Below are positions 1 through 8,062 of a stretch of DNA of 15,213 nt, piece after piece. A model generated the notes under the pieces. That model was not told the origin of the DNA. It saw nothing but the letters and a program-made list of their open reading frames with translations, and made no database searches. The stretch comes from an uncultured Sutterella sp. (GTDB lineage: Bacteria > Pseudomonadota > Gammaproteobacteria > Burkholderiales > Burkholderiaceae_F). The position numbers were made by a program, and so were the translations under genes. How positions within the stretch are numbered: the stretch's first letter is position 1; each line of letters begins with the position of its first letter. The stretch lies in the NCBI GenBank assembly GCA_934255515.1, contig CAKQON010000039.1, positions 1 to 15,213 of the forward strand, in the 5' to 3' direction.

Positions 1-114
1 ACGAAATATTAAATTGTTGCAGATGAAAAATTCAGGAAATTCCAATTTTGAGTGCAGTCAGGCCTGGAAGTTCAGGTATACAGCTTCATTTTATTTTTCT
101 TTACAAGGTGCAAA

Positions 115-1665
115 ATGCAAAAATTCCCGTTCAAAGCCGCGCTCAGTCTTACCGCTTTTTCCGCCGCCATGCTCATCGCTTCGGCTCCGGCCGAAGCGCG
201 TGAGATAACCGCTGCTGTTGCGACGGGATTCACGACGCTCGATCCCTGGGATGCGGTCGACAACCTGTCGCGTGCGGTTTCGCGCTCCTTCTACGAAAGC
301 CTCTACACGTTCGACAAGGATCTGAAGCCCGTTCCTCAGCTCGCCGAAGGTTATGAGGTTTCCAAGGACGGCCTCACCTACACCTTCCGGCTCCGCAAGG
401 GCGTCAAGTTCCATGACGGTACGGAATTCACCGCCGACGCCGTTAAGATGAATTTCGACCGCGGCATGAATCCGGAGTCGAAGCTCACGCGCCGTACCTT
501 CTTCAAGTTCGTCGACCGCGTTGAAGTCGTCGACCCTTACACCGTCCGCATTGTTCTCAAAACGCCGACCGCGGGCTTCATTCAGCGTCTCGCCAACGGC
601 ACGGCAGGCATGATCTGCCCGAGCCTTCTGAAGCGCGCCACCACAAAGCAGGTGACCGCATACGAAGCTTGCGGCACGGGTCCCTATACATTGAAGCGCT
701 TCAGCCCCGCCGAAGAGCTCTATACCGTCAAATTCCCGAACTACCGCGTTCCGGGGCTCCCGAAGTTCGACGCCATCCGCTGGGTTCCGGTCACGGAAAA
801 CTCCACCCGCGCGATGATGCTTCAGACGGGCGAGGCGCAGTTCATTTCGCCCGTTCCCAATGAGCAGTTCCTCCCGCTCTCAAAGAGCGGCAAGCTCTCG
901 CTCCAGAAGACGTCTTCCGTGGTGACCCGCTACCTCTCGATGAACGAGACGAAGAAGCCCTTCGACGACATCCGCGTGCGCGAAGCCGTGAGCCTCGCGA
1001 TCAACCGCAAGGCGCTCATCAAGGTGGCCTACAACGGCTTTGCCGTTCCGTCGACCGGCTACCTCCCCGCGCAGATTGAAGGCAGCGTCGACTTTGGTGA
1101 ATTCCCCTACGACCCGAAGCGCGCCCGCGAACTTCTGAAGGAAGCGGGCTTCCCGCAGGGCTTCAAAACCACGATCTGGTCGGCCTACAACGACGGCAAG
1201 ACCGTGAAGACCCTTCAGTTCCTGCAGCAGCAGCTCGCTCAGGTCGGGATCCACGCGGAAACCAAGGCCCTGGAAGCCGGTCAGCGCACCGTGATTTACG
1301 GTGCCAAGACCCCGGCGGAATCGCAGCACCAGCTCTACCTCATCGGCTGGACCAATTCCGCCGCTGAACCCGACTGGGGCCTGAGGCCGCTTCTTGACAG
1401 CCGCAGCTGCCCGCCGGTCCTCAACAACGACTCCTACTACAAGAACCCGAAGGTGGATGCGCTCTTTGATGAGGCCATCAAGGAAACCCATACGGAAAAG
1501 CGTGTCGAGCTCTATCACGAAATCCAGAATCTCGTGAACGCCGACAAGCCCTGGGCGCCGCTCATCTTCGAGATGGTGACGGCGGGCACCGCGAAGGAGC
1601 TCAAAAACTTCACGGTTCTCCCCGACGGGGGCTTCGACTTCTATTCAGCTGAGTGGAAGGAATGA
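115..1665 (+). CDS. Periplasmic ABC transporter solute-binding protein, family 5 (DppA/OppA/GsiB-like)
   Basis: This is a secreted solute-binding protein that should deliver a peptide-like ligand (peptide, glutathione or similar) to an inner-membrane ABC importer. The start at 115 is preferred over the in-frame upstream start at 52. It has an AAGGTG ribosome site at 105-110 and immediately begins a signal peptide: MQKFPFK, a hydrophobic stretch, then an APAEA cleavage site near residue 28. The mature protein shows family-5 hallmarks: TTLDPWD near its N-terminus, SFYESLYTFD, LAEGYEVSKDGLTYTFRLRK, the GVKFHDGTEFTADAV signature and, later, IRVREAVSLAINR. At 516 residues it has the normal family length and looks intact. 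A terminator follows 38 bases after the stop and no permease or ATPase gene lies downstream, so within this window it is an orphan binding protein. The ligand cannot be told from sequence alone. Confidence 0.92.
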   Translation: MQKFPFKAALSLTAFSAAMLIASAPAEAREITAAVATGFTTLDPWDAVDNLSRAVSRSFYESLYTFDKDLKPVPQLAEGYEVSKDGLTYTFRLRKGVKFHDGTEFTADAVKMNFDRGMNPESKLTRRTFFKFVDRVEVVDPYTVRIVLKTPTAGFIQRLANGTAGMICPSLLKRATTKQVTAYEACGTGPYTLKRFSPAEELYTVKFPNYRVPGLPKFDAIRWVPVTENSTRAMMLQTGEAQFISPVPNEQFLPLSKSGKLSLQKTSSVVTRYLSMNETKKPFDDIRVREAVSLAINRKALIKVAYNGFAVPSTGYLPAQIEGSVDFGEFPYDPKRARELLKEAGFPQGFKTTIWSAYNDGKTVKTLQFLQQQLAQVGIHAETKALEAGQRTVIYGAKTPAESQHQLYLIGWTNSAAEPDWGLRPLLDSRSCPPVLNNDSYYKNPKVDALFDEAIKETHTEKRVELYHEIQNLVNADKPWAPLIFEMVTAGTAKELKNFTVLPDGGFDFYSAEWKE

Positions 1666-1703
1666 TTTTCCGTAAAGCTCAGATCTGACTTTTCCTTCAG
1701 CCG

Positions 1704-1735
1704 TATCCCGGAGGCTTTCCTCCGGGATATTTTTT
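1704..1735 (+). terminator. Rho-independent terminator of the solute-binding protein gene
   Basis: A perfect 11-bp stem, TATCCCGGAGG (1704-1714) against CCTCCGGGATA (1719-1729), has a CTTT loop and is followed by a run of six T (1730-1735). It lies 38 bases after the stop codon. Confidence 0.92.
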
Positions 1736-1767
1736 CCTGCGTTTACATTCATTCTCGAGGATCTCTC

Positions 1768-2521
1768 ATGACGATTGCTCTCACCGGCAAAATGTCCGGC
1801 ACGGCCGATAAGCACACTGCCGACTCGCTCAAGGCTTCCTTTGAGAACGCCTGGTTCGCGGCAGCCCGGGGCGCTTTTGAAGGCAAGCTTTCGGATGCTC
1901 CCGAAAATCTCCCGGCCGCTCCGATTCTTCTCTTTGCGCACGGGAGTTCAGGCATCGGCGCGCCCCTGAAGGCCTTTGCCCGCTTCGTCTCAAGCCTCGG
2001 CTGGTCCTTCCTCGCACCCGATTCCTTCGTGTTTCCCGACCGCATTACCTATTCGTCTCCCGTCTCGCGCGAAAACTACGAGCGCGTCCATGCGATGCGC
2101 TCTCAGGAACTCTGACTATGCCGCCCGGCACCTTGATGAAGCGCCCGGCTTCTCGGGCCGCTATGCCGTGGCGGGTACGAGCGAAGGGGGCGTTGCCGCC
2201 GCGCGCTTCACGGCTCCCGAAGGCCGCCGGGAATCCGGCCGCATTCTCTTTTCCTGGCCCGCGGAAGACAACTACCACGTCGTCTCCCACCAGACGCATA
2301 TCCCCGACGATGTTCCGGTGCTGAACATCATGAGCGCGGAAGACAAATACTTCAGCCGGGCAAATCCGTGGTTCGCCACTCCGGACGCGCTCGGACACGC
2401 CGGGCGGACGCTTGCGCATCATCCGCAAACGTCGATTCTCCTTATTCCCGGAGCGCCTCATACGCTCTTTGCACTCCCTCAGACGGAGTCCGCGGTCAGG
2501 GCATTCCTCGTGCGAATTTGA
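1768..2521 (+). pseudogene. Dienelactone-hydrolase-like alpha/beta hydrolase, interrupted by a +1 frameshift
   Basis: Two overlapping frames together spell one alpha/beta hydrolase. The first frame runs from ATG 1768 (GAGG ribosome site 7 bases upstream) to TGA 2113-2115 and carries the core strand and oxyanion region, ILLFAHGSSGIGAP. The second frame, joined one base forward at about 2113, begins DYAARHLDEAPG. It carries the nucleophile elbow AGTSEGG (Ser nucleophile), a candidate acidic residue in SAEDKYF, and the catalytic-His region PGAPHTLFALP, ending at TGA 2519-2521. The joined product would be about 250 residues, a usual length for COG0412-type hydrolases. The break reads CTC-TGA-C, resembling the prfB +1 recoding site, but a simple indel or base-calling error is at least as likely. 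After 2521 the same frame still reads protein-like to about 2670 (FPEWRNLLYREGAFDFR), so the original gene may have been longer and have a second lesion. Substrate unknown. Confidence 0.75.
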
Positions 2522-2814
2522 CGGTCTCAATTGGAATGCGCTTTCCCGGAATGGCGCAATCTGCTTTATCGGGAAGGCGCTTTTGACTTCAGGCCGGACA
2601 CCCCGGGATGGGCTTCACTCCGCCCGGAATTCCAGAGGCGCATGGAAGTTACGCACACTTATAGCGCGCCGCGTATTTCGCAGAAAACGATAAATCTGCA
2701 TAACTCCAGGGCTCGATGCGAAGGCCGGCGAATCGGAAAGAGAGCGTCCCTGCAGCACGATCTGATTCCTTCCCGGGAGCGTCAAAGGCTCTCGTCATTG
2801 ACCGGAGGCTGGCG

Positions 2815-2832
2815 GCCGCCTCGTGAGGCGGC
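2815..2832. repeat. GC-rich inverted repeat, possible weak terminator
   Basis: GCCGCCTC (2815-2822) and GAGGCGGC (2825-2832) are perfect reverse complements separated by GT. Only TTCAAGTCTT follows, so there is no proper U-tract. It could end transcripts from the hydrolase remnant, or simply be a stable hairpin. Confidence 0.4.
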
Positions 2833-2877
2833 TTCAAGTCTTCCCACTGAGATGCTATCCGCACGAACCCATTGCGC

Positions 2878-2883
2878 TACAAT
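2878..2883 (+). promoter_or_regulatory. Candidate -10 box for the gene at 2934
   Basis: TACAAT lies in the context GCGCTACAATGGGC, about 50 bases before the ATG. This is close to the sigma70 -10 consensus. No good -35 hexamer is visible 16-18 bases upstream, so the call rests on the -10 alone. Confidence 0.4.
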
Positions 2884-2933
2884 GGGCGCCCTTCAAAGCG
2901 CATCTCTTTTTTCCCGTTTTTCAATAACTTTCA

Positions 2934-4193
2934 ATGTCATCGAGTTCACTCGCCGCGCGTCTGCGCAAGATTCTTCCCTTCATCGGCCGCAATACTGCCA
3001 GCGCCGACCGCGAATGCTATCTGCGCGCCTTCCGCCGTCTCTATGCTGAAGACCCCATGGCCTTCAGCGAAGTCTTCGATGACGAGCTGGAGAAGCTCCG
3101 CTCGGAATATCCGCGCGAGATCACGGAACTTATCGAGCAGGCGGGCTACGCCGAGCTCGACGACCAGATCGTCGCCGCAGAACGCGAGGACGGATCGGTG
3201 ACGACGCTCTATGCCGCGGGCTTTCTCGCCTACGGGCTTGAAAACCAGGCGCTCGCCGCGGAAAACCTCACGCGCGAGGATGCCGAAAAGCTGAAGGCGC
3301 TTCTTCTGGACGAATATTTCGACGAGTCAGTCGCGAAGATTCAGATCTATGAGCATCTGATGCCCATCAACCACCGAGCCTTCGTCGATGCGGGAGAGTC
3401 GCAGCGTTTTCTGCGCCAGATGATGCGCTCGAAGGGCGACTTCATCGCGACCTTCGATTCGATCGACATGCCCGGGATCGACTACACGCTCGACGAAGAG
3501 GACGGCACCGACATTGCCGCGCGCTTCCGCCTCATTCTCTTTACCGTGCGCACGCCGCGCGGAGAGAAGCCGGCTCTCAAGCGCCCCTTCCGGTTCCTCG
3601 GTTTTGCGACGAATGAAGGCAAGAATGCGGTGCTCACGAGCGAAGCCATTTTGAAGACCCGCTGGGGCGCCGAGCTCACGGCACTCCTCTCGGTGCGCTG
3701 CGGCCGGGGGCTTCGCTTCTGCGTGACCGAACCCACGCTTCTCAACGACACCGTCCGGCAGCTCGACTACGTGACGGGCCTGAAGCGCATCATGGTGGTC
3801 TTCACCCGCACGGCGCTCGACGAAAATGTTCCGCCCGAAAATCTGATCGTGAGCCTCGGCGCCTTCTCCGATCCCCTGAAGGGTTATTCCGAACTTCGCG
3901 TCGCCTTTGCGCGCCCCGAAGCCCCCGACGATCTGATTTCGGGCGTTCCGATTCCGCTCCCCTCCGGACCCAACGTCTCCCAGGCCGTGGGCGAAATCGC
4001 CAACATGATCGTCGGGCAGTTCGAGATGGAAGGCATTCAGCTCAAGACCCCCATTCACGGCGAATGTCCCTGGCTCACGGCGGAGCCCGACACGATGGAC
4101 CGCCTCTACAACTCCATCCACAACATTCAGAAGCCCCTGAGAAAAAAGGACGCCATGCCGCGTCCGACGATGCCGAGCATGATGCTCAACTAA
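2934..4193 (+). CDS. Conserved hypothetical protein, possibly DUF2863 family
   Basis: This 419-residue protein has no signal peptide or membrane segment and is probably cytoplasmic. It is rich in acidic residues and Leu/Ala, with helical N-terminal segments such as YLRAFRRLYAEDPMAFSEVF and TREDAEKLKALLLDEYFDES. A C-terminal alpha/beta-like part contains KRIMVVFTR, VPPENLIVSLGAF, YSELRVAFARPE and GVPIPLPSGPN. I do not recognise it with certainty. The length and the order of segments (AAGFLAYG, a central helical part, then VPPxxL followed by YxELRVAF and GVPIPL) remind me of DUF2863, an uncharacterised family of Burkholderiales. That is recall, not a search. No catalytic motif is apparent. The ribosome site before ATG 2934 is weak (the upstream bases are CAATAACTTTCA). 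It is followed by a terminator and looks monocistronic. Confidence 0.85.
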   Translation: MSSSSLAARLRKILPFIGRNTASADRECYLRAFRRLYAEDPMAFSEVFDDELEKLRSEYPREITELIEQAGYAELDDQIVAAEREDGSVTTLYAAGFLAYGLENQALAAENLTREDAEKLKALLLDEYFDESVAKIQIYEHLMPINHRAFVDAGESQRFLRQMMRSKGDFIATFDSIDMPGIDYTLDEEDGTDIAARFRLILFTVRTPRGEKPALKRPFRFLGFATNEGKNAVLTSEAILKTRWGAELTALLSVRCGRGLRFCVTEPTLLNDTVRQLDYVTGLKRIMVVFTRTALDENVPPENLIVSLGAFSDPLKGYSELRVAFARPEAPDDLISGVPIPLPSGPNVSQAVGEIANMIVGQFEMEGIQLKTPIHGECPWLTAEPDTMDRLYNSIHNIQKPLRKKDAMPRPTMPSMMLN

Positions 4194-4220
4194 CACCTTT
4201 CACAGTTCAAAGGCTGCTGA

Positions 4221-4254
4221 AAAAGCCCGGTCTCCAGTAAAGGAGCCGGGCTTT
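4221..4254. terminator. Bidirectional terminator between convergent genes
   Basis: AAAAGCCCGG (4221-4230) and CCGGGCTTTT (4245-4254) form a perfect 10-bp stem. A-rich and T-rich flanks suit termination in both directions. It lies between the + gene ending at 4193 and the - gene ending at 4278, so it probably serves both. Confidence 0.88.
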
Positions 4255-4277
4255 TCATTGGGTTCTTCAGGAGGAAA

Positions 4278-5042
4278 TTACTTCTTCGCGCCCGAGATGT
4301 CCGGATGGCCTTCCGGGAGCTTGGCGCCCGCCGGAATTTCAGGATGACCCTCGGGGAGCTTCTTCGCACCCGCCTTCGGCTGATCCTTCTGAATCTCTTC
4401 CTCGCGGATGGGCACCTTGTTTTCGCCCTGGAGGAGGTCCGGACGAACTTCCTGAATGATCGCCGCTTCAGGAGCGCCCGCCGTCTGCATGGCGCAGAAG
4501 ATCATCGTCTGGCCGTTGTAGGGCTGGATGTGGAAGGCGCGCTCCGTCATGTCCATTTCCGGATATTCGTAGTTGTCCGGGCGCTTGTAGGGCTTCCAGA
4601 CCGGTTCGTTGTTGCTGCGGACCATGCGGTTCGCGTGCGCGGACATGTGGCGCGTATCCACGGCTTCCCAGTCGACCTTGAAGGCGTCGATCGCCTTCTT
4701 CCAGTCTTCCTTGACGATGAGGCCCCAGAAGTGGGTGTGCATGTCGGGAACGCCCGGATAGCGGATGATTTCGTCGTTGAAGACGTAGCCCGTCACGGTG
4801 AGGCCCGAGTCCTTGAAGGGCTTCGGGAACATCACGATGTCAAGGGGCTGCTTCTCGACCTTGAGAAACGCCATGTCGCCGGAGCGGATCTTGAGCGTTT
4901 CCGGAATGTTCTTATCCTTTGCAATGGCCTTGAAGTAGCTTGCATTGCAGGCAAGAAGCGAATTCAGAATCTGCGAATCGGCAGCCTGAGCGGCGCCGGC
5001 CGCGATACCGAGAAGGGCAAGCGCAAGAACCGTCTTTTTCAC
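4278..5042 (-). CDS. Secreted protein of unknown function with C-terminal LPEGHP repeats
   Basis: I do not recognise the family. The best start is GTG at 5042: it is preceded by AGGAG seven bases upstream and begins a textbook signal peptide (MKKTVLALALLGIAAGAAQA, cut before ADSQ). An in-frame ATG at 5099 would put 19 extra residues before the signal and has less support. The 254-residue precursor gives a mature protein of about 234 residues with one compact domain. That domain has the segments YPGVPDMHTHFWGLIV, HMSAHANRMVR and AFHIQPYNGQTMIFCAMQ, and is rich in Met, His and aromatic residues. It is followed by a charged, Pro/Lys-rich tail with two copies of the motif LPEGHPxI. Two Cys remain in the mature part, near its start and in IFCAMQ. 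A periplasmic location is inferred. The His- and Met-rich segments could bind metal or heme, but this is speculation. It lies downstream of clpB on the same strand but beyond a terminator, so it is probably transcribed separately. Confidence 0.85.
   Translation of the reverse strand: MKKTVLALALLGIAAGAAQAADSQILNSLLACNASYFKAIAKDKNIPETLKIRSGDMAFLKVEKQPLDIVMFPKPFKDSGLTVTGYVFNDEIIRYPGVPDMHTHFWGLIVKEDWKKAIDAFKVDWEAVDTRHMSAHANRMVRSNNEPVWKPYKRPDNYEYPEMDMTERAFHIQPYNGQTMIFCAMQTAGAPEAAIIQEVRPDLLQGENKVPIREEEIQKDQPKAGAKKLPEGHPEIPAGAKLPEGHPDISGAKK
4281..4370 (-). repeat. Tandem LPEGHP-encoding repeat at the 3' end of the secreted-protein gene
   Basis: The last 29 residues contain two near-identical units, AKKLPEGHPEIPAG and AKLPEGHPDISG, followed by AKK. 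The DNA of the two units is similar but not identical, so the repeat is maintained at the protein level or is an old duplication. Confidence 0.75.
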
Positions 5043-5149
5043 GTTGAGTCTCCTGTACGAGGGAATCATGGCGCTTTCCGGATATTCTTCCTCCGCCATG
5101 CCATGTGCGGGATTCTCGCGCCGGCGTCTTGCGTCCGGCTTAAGAAACG

Positions 5150-5200
5150 AAAAAGCGCACGGGACGTAGGAGGCAGAGTTCCTTTTCCCATGCGCCTTTT
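5150..5200 (-). terminator. Terminator downstream of clpB
   Basis: On the minus strand, AAAAG plus GCGCATGGG (plus-strand 5200-5187) pairs with CCCGTGCGC plus TTTTTC (5163-5150) around a 23-base loop that can itself pair. The stem has one G-T wobble and leads into a T-rich stretch. The same hairpin read on the + strand also ends in CTTTTCTT. Confidence 0.75.
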
Positions 5201-5224
5201 CTTAAAGCTTTCGATGAAGCCTCA

Positions 5225-5253
5225 GGCGCCCGCCCGTATTGAACGGGCGCCCC
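5225..5253. repeat. GC-rich inverted repeat just after clpB
   Basis: GGCGCCCG (from 5225) and CGGGCGCC are reverse complements around a short loop containing CCGTATTGAA. The hairpin would sit about 25 bases after the clpB stop. There is no T-run on either side, so it is more likely an mRNA 3'-end stabilising structure than a terminator. Confidence 0.45.
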
Positions 5254-5276
5254 GGGCATTCAGAGGATCAAAGCCC

Positions 5277-7892
5277 TCAGGCCTTTTCCTTTTCCGCAGG
5301 CTTTTCCACCGTGAAGGTGAATTCGTCGCCCTTGGCGTCGACCTTCACCGTATCCTCGGGCGCGGCCTTCCCTTCGAGGAGGAGGCGTGCAATGCCGTTT
5401 TCGATGCGGTCCTGGATCGCGCGCTTCAGAGGCCTTGCGCCGAACTGCGGATCAAAGCCCACCTTCGCAATTTCGTCGAGCGCGGCTTCCGTCACGTCAA
5501 GGCCGATCTGCTGCTCGGTCATGCGCTTCTTCAGCTGCTTGAGCTGGATCTCGGCAATCTTCTTCACGTTCTGCGCGTCAAGAGAATTGAAGACCACGAT
5601 CTCGTCGATGCGGTTGACGAATTCCGGACGGAAGTGCTGACGCACCTCCTTCATCACGGCATCCTTCACCTTCTCGTGCGGCTCGCCCGTCATCTCCATG
5701 ATTTCCTGAGCGCCCAGGTTCGAGGTCATGACGATCACGGTGTTCTTGAAGTCCACCGTACGGCCCTGGCCGTCCGTCATGCGCCCGTCGTCGAGCACCT
5801 GCAGAAGCACGTTGAAGACATCCGGATGGGCCTTTTCGACTTCGTCGAGCAGGATCACCGAATAGGGCTTTCTGCGGACGGCTTCCGTGAGGTAGCCGCC
5901 TTCTTCATAGCCAACATATCCCGGAGGCGCGCCGATCAAACGAGCCACGCTGTGCTTTTCCATGAATTCGCTCATGTCGATGCGGATCATGGCCTCATCG
6001 GTATCGAAGAGGAATTCAGCAAGCGCCTTTGTGAGCTCGGTCTTGCCGACGCCCGTGGGCCCGAGGAAGAGGAAGCTGCCGTAGGGGCGGTTCGGATCTG
6101 AGAGGCCTGCACGGCTTCTCAGAATCGTCTCCGTCACGCGGCGCACCGCCTCGTTCTGGCCGACCACGCGCTTCTCGAGGGCTTCAGCCATGTGAAGAAG
6201 CTTCTGGCGTTCGCCTTCCATCATCTTCGAGACCGGGATGCCCGTCGCGCGGCTCACCACCTCAGCGATTTCCTCAGCACCGACGGACGTGCGCAGGAGC
6301 TTCGGTCCCTTTTCGCTCGCTTCCGTGCGGGCTTCGGCCTTCTCGGCTCTTCTCAACTTCTCCTCGAGCTTCGGGAGCACAGCGTACTGGAGCTCAGCGA
6401 GCTTTTCGTACTGCGCGCTTCTCTTATATTCATCCATCTGACGATGAACGCGGTCGATTTCGTCGCGGACCGACTTCTCGCCGAGAGCCTCGCTCTTTTC
6501 CTTCTTCCAGACCTCTTCAAGGTCGGAATATTCGCGCGAAAGCTTGGCGATTTCGTCTTCAATCACCTGGAGGCGCTTCTTCGAAGCATCGTCCGTTTCC
6601 TTCTTCATCGCCTCGCGTTCGATCTTGAGCTGAATGAGGCGGCGGTCGAGCTTGTCGAGCGCCTCGGGCTTCGAATCGATTTCCATCTTGACGCGGGCAG
6701 CGGCCTCATCAATGAGGTCGATCGCCTTGTCGGGAAGGAAGCGGTCGGTGATGTAGCGGTGCGAGAGTTCCGCAGCGGCAACAATCGCGGGGTCGGTAAT
6801 TTCGACGCCGTGGTGCGCTTCGTACTTTTCCTGCAGACCACGCAGAATGGCGATCGTGTCCTCAACAGAGGGCTCGTCGACCATCACTTTCTGGAAGCGG
6901 CGTTCGAGTGCGGCATCCTTTTCGACGTACTTTCTGTATTCGTCAAGGGTGGTCGCGCCGATCACGTGAAGTTCGCCTCTCGCGAGGGCGGGCTTCAGCA
7001 TATTGCCGGCATCCATGCTCCCCTCGGTCTTCCCCGCACCGACGACGGTGTGGAGCTCATCGATGAAGAGAATGATCTGGCCCTGCTGGTCCGTCACTTC
7101 CTTCAGCAGCTTCTTGAGGCGCTCCTCAAATTCGCCGCGGTACTTGGCGCCCGCTATGAGGCCCGCCATATCGAGCGAAAGAATGGTCTTCCCGCGAAGA
7201 GTATCAGGCACTTCGTTGTTGACGATGCGCTGAGCGAGCCCCTCGACGACGGCCGTCTTGCCAACGCCCGGTTCGCCGATAAGGACGGGGTTGTTCTTCG
7301 TGCGGCGCTGCAGAATCTGCATCGTGCGGCGAATCTCGTCGTCGCGGCCGATCACGGGGTCGAGCTTTCCTTCACGGGCGCGGGCCGTCAGGTCGATCGT
7401 GTACTTCTTTAGAGCCTCGCGCTGATTTTCCGCATCGGGATTGTCGGCGGTGTCGCTCCCGCGAACGGCCTTGATGGCTTCTTCCATCGCACGGCGCGTG
7501 AGGCCGGCGTCCTTGGCAAGACGCCCGGCCTCGGAACGGTCGTCCGAGAGCGCAAGAAGGAACATCTCAGTCGAGACGAACTCGTCGCCCGCCTTCATCG
7601 CTTCCTTTTCAGTGAGGTTCAGAAGGTTGACGAGATCGCGCGACACCTGGATGTCGCCGCCCTGACCGGTCACCTTGGGCAGACGGTCGATGGCTTCATT
7701 CACGTCGCGCGTTAAGCGCTGCACATTGACGCCGGCACGCTCGAGCAGGCTCCTGCTCGAACCTTCATTGTCGGCGAGCACGGCTGCAAGCAGATGCAGG
7801 GGTTCCATGACCTGGTTGTCATGGGCGAGTGCAAGCGACTGAGCCGCGCCGAGCGCATCCTGGAACTTAGTCGTGAGCTTGTCTTGACGCAT
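5277..7892 (-). CDS. clpB: ATP-dependent disaggregase ClpB (Hsp104 family)
   Basis: ClpB is the cytoplasmic hexameric AAA+ unfoldase that, with DnaK/DnaJ/GrpE, pulls polypeptides out of heat-induced aggregates. The start ATG 7892 gives the canonical N-terminus [14 protein letters not shown] and has GGGAG upstream; the in-frame start at 7952 lies across the promoter and is rejected. The domains are all present in order. The Clp-N double repeat spans about residues 1-145. NBD1 has Walker A GEPGVGKT at 206-213, Walker B ILFIDELH and the arginine-finger stretch LERRFQKV. A long coiled-coil middle domain follows (the Lys/Glu-rich region around [14 protein letters not shown]). NBD2 has Walker [10 protein letters not shown], Walker [14 protein letters not shown] and sensor NRIDEIVVF. 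The length of 871 residues matches full-length ClpB, and all catalytic motifs look intact. A sigma32-like promoter lies directly upstream. It is the last gene of the conserved Burkholderiales block here, downstream of moaE. Confidence 0.98.
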   Translation of the reverse strand: MRQDKLTTKFQDALGAAQSLALAHDNQVMEPLHLLAAVLADNEGSSRSLLERAGVNVQRLTRDVNEAIDRLPKVTGQGGDIQVSRDLVNLLNLTEKEAMKAGDEFVSTEMFLLALSDDRSEAGRLAKDAGLTRRAMEEAIKAVRGSDTADNPDAENQREALKKYTIDLTARAREGKLDPVIGRDDEIRRTMQILQRRTKNNPVLIGEPGVGKTAVVEGLAQRIVNNEVPDTLRGKTILSLDMAGLIAGAKYRGEFEERLKKLLKEVTDQQGQIILFIDELHTVVGAGKTEGSMDAGNMLKPALARGELHVIGATTLDEYRKYVEKDAALERRFQKVMVDEPSVEDTIAILRGLQEKYEAHHGVEITDPAIVAAAELSHRYITDRFLPDKAIDLIDEAAARVKMEIDSKPEALDKLDRRLIQLKIEREAMKKETDDASKKRLQVIEDEIAKLSREYSDLEEVWKKEKSEALGEKSVRDEIDRVHRQMDEYKRSAQYEKLAELQYAVLPKLEEKLRRAEKAEARTEASEKGPKLLRTSVGAEEIAEVVSRATGIPVSKMMEGERQKLLHMAEALEKRVVGQNEAVRRVTETILRSRAGLSDPNRPYGSFLFLGPTGVGKTELTKALAEFLFDTDEAMIRIDMSEFMEKHSVARLIGAPPGYVGYEEGGYLTEAVRRKPYSVILLDEVEKAHPDVFNVLLQVLDDGRMTDGQGRTVDFKNTVIVMTSNLGAQEIMEMTGEPHEKVKDAVMKEVRQHFRPEFVNRIDEIVVFNSLDAQNVKKIAEIQLKQLKKRMTEQQIGLDVTEAALDEIAKVGFDPQFGARPLKRAIQDRIENGIARLLLEGKAAPEDTVKVDAKGDEFTFTVEKPAEKEKA

Positions 7893-7950
7893 ATGTATGA
7901 AATCTCCCTTTGGGACGCTCCGTATTGGGATCATCCCGAATATGCAATAC

Positions 7951-7978
7951 ATATGGGGGCTGAGCTCAAAAGATCAAG
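7951..7978 (-). promoter_or_regulatory. Sigma32 (RpoH) heat-shock promoter of clpB
   Basis: On the minus strand, CTTGAT (7978-7973) and CCCCATAT (7958-7951) are separated by 14 bases. This fits the RpoH consensus (CTTGAA, 13-15 bases, CCCCATnT) with one mismatch in the -35. Transcription would begin near 7944 and leave a leader of about 50 bases before the clpB ATG. Confidence 0.85.
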
Positions 7979-8008
7979 GGCGCGTCCCCCGCGAAACGCG
8001 CCCTTTTT
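7976..8008. terminator. Terminator after moaE, abutting the clpB promoter
   Basis: AAGGGCGCGT (7976-7985) and ACGCGCCCTT (7996-8005) form a perfect 10-bp stem. On the minus strand, the direction needed to end the Mo-cofactor operon, the stem is followed by GATCTTTT, a modest U-tract. On the plus strand it is followed by TTT. The end of the stem overlaps the -35 box of the clpB promoter. Confidence 0.7.
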
Positions 8009-8062
8009 ACGTTTGGTTTCAAAGAGATGTTTGACGCTCTTATCGACTTCTGGCAGGGATGA

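Larger units (their letters stand above)
2522..2933. other. Gene-poor stretch: decayed hydrolase tail, hairpin, then promoter region
   Basis: About 410 bases lack a convincing intact gene. The first 150 bases, read in the frame starting at 2531, give protein-like sequence (ECAFPEWRNLLYREG, then RPDTPGWASLRPEFQRRME). This may be the degraded C-terminus of the upstream hydrolase. Coding character is lost after about 2670. A GC-rich inverted repeat (2815-2832) and a -10-like box (2878-2883) precede the gene at 2934. The frame stays open to 3049, but its second half overlaps the real gene and looks non-coding. Confidence 0.5.

Noticed and set aside
48..82. Promoter for the solute-binding protein (TTGAGT at 48-53 with TATACA at 77-82)
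   Set aside because: The spacing is 23 bases, too long for sigma70. No other good pair was found, so no promoter was called.
2531..3049. 172-codon frame as an independent gene
   Set aside because: It starts at TTG with no ribosome site, only its first 45 or so residues look like protein, and its end overlaps the real gene at 2934. Treated as the hydrolase tail.
4305..6101. Long open frame (598 codons) on the + strand
   Set aside because: It is antisense to clpB and the secreted-protein gene. It arises from GC-rich codon use on the other strand; its product is Arg/His/Leu-rich with no domain.
6192..7412. Open frame of 406 codons on the + strand
   Set aside because: Antisense to the clpB ATPase domains.
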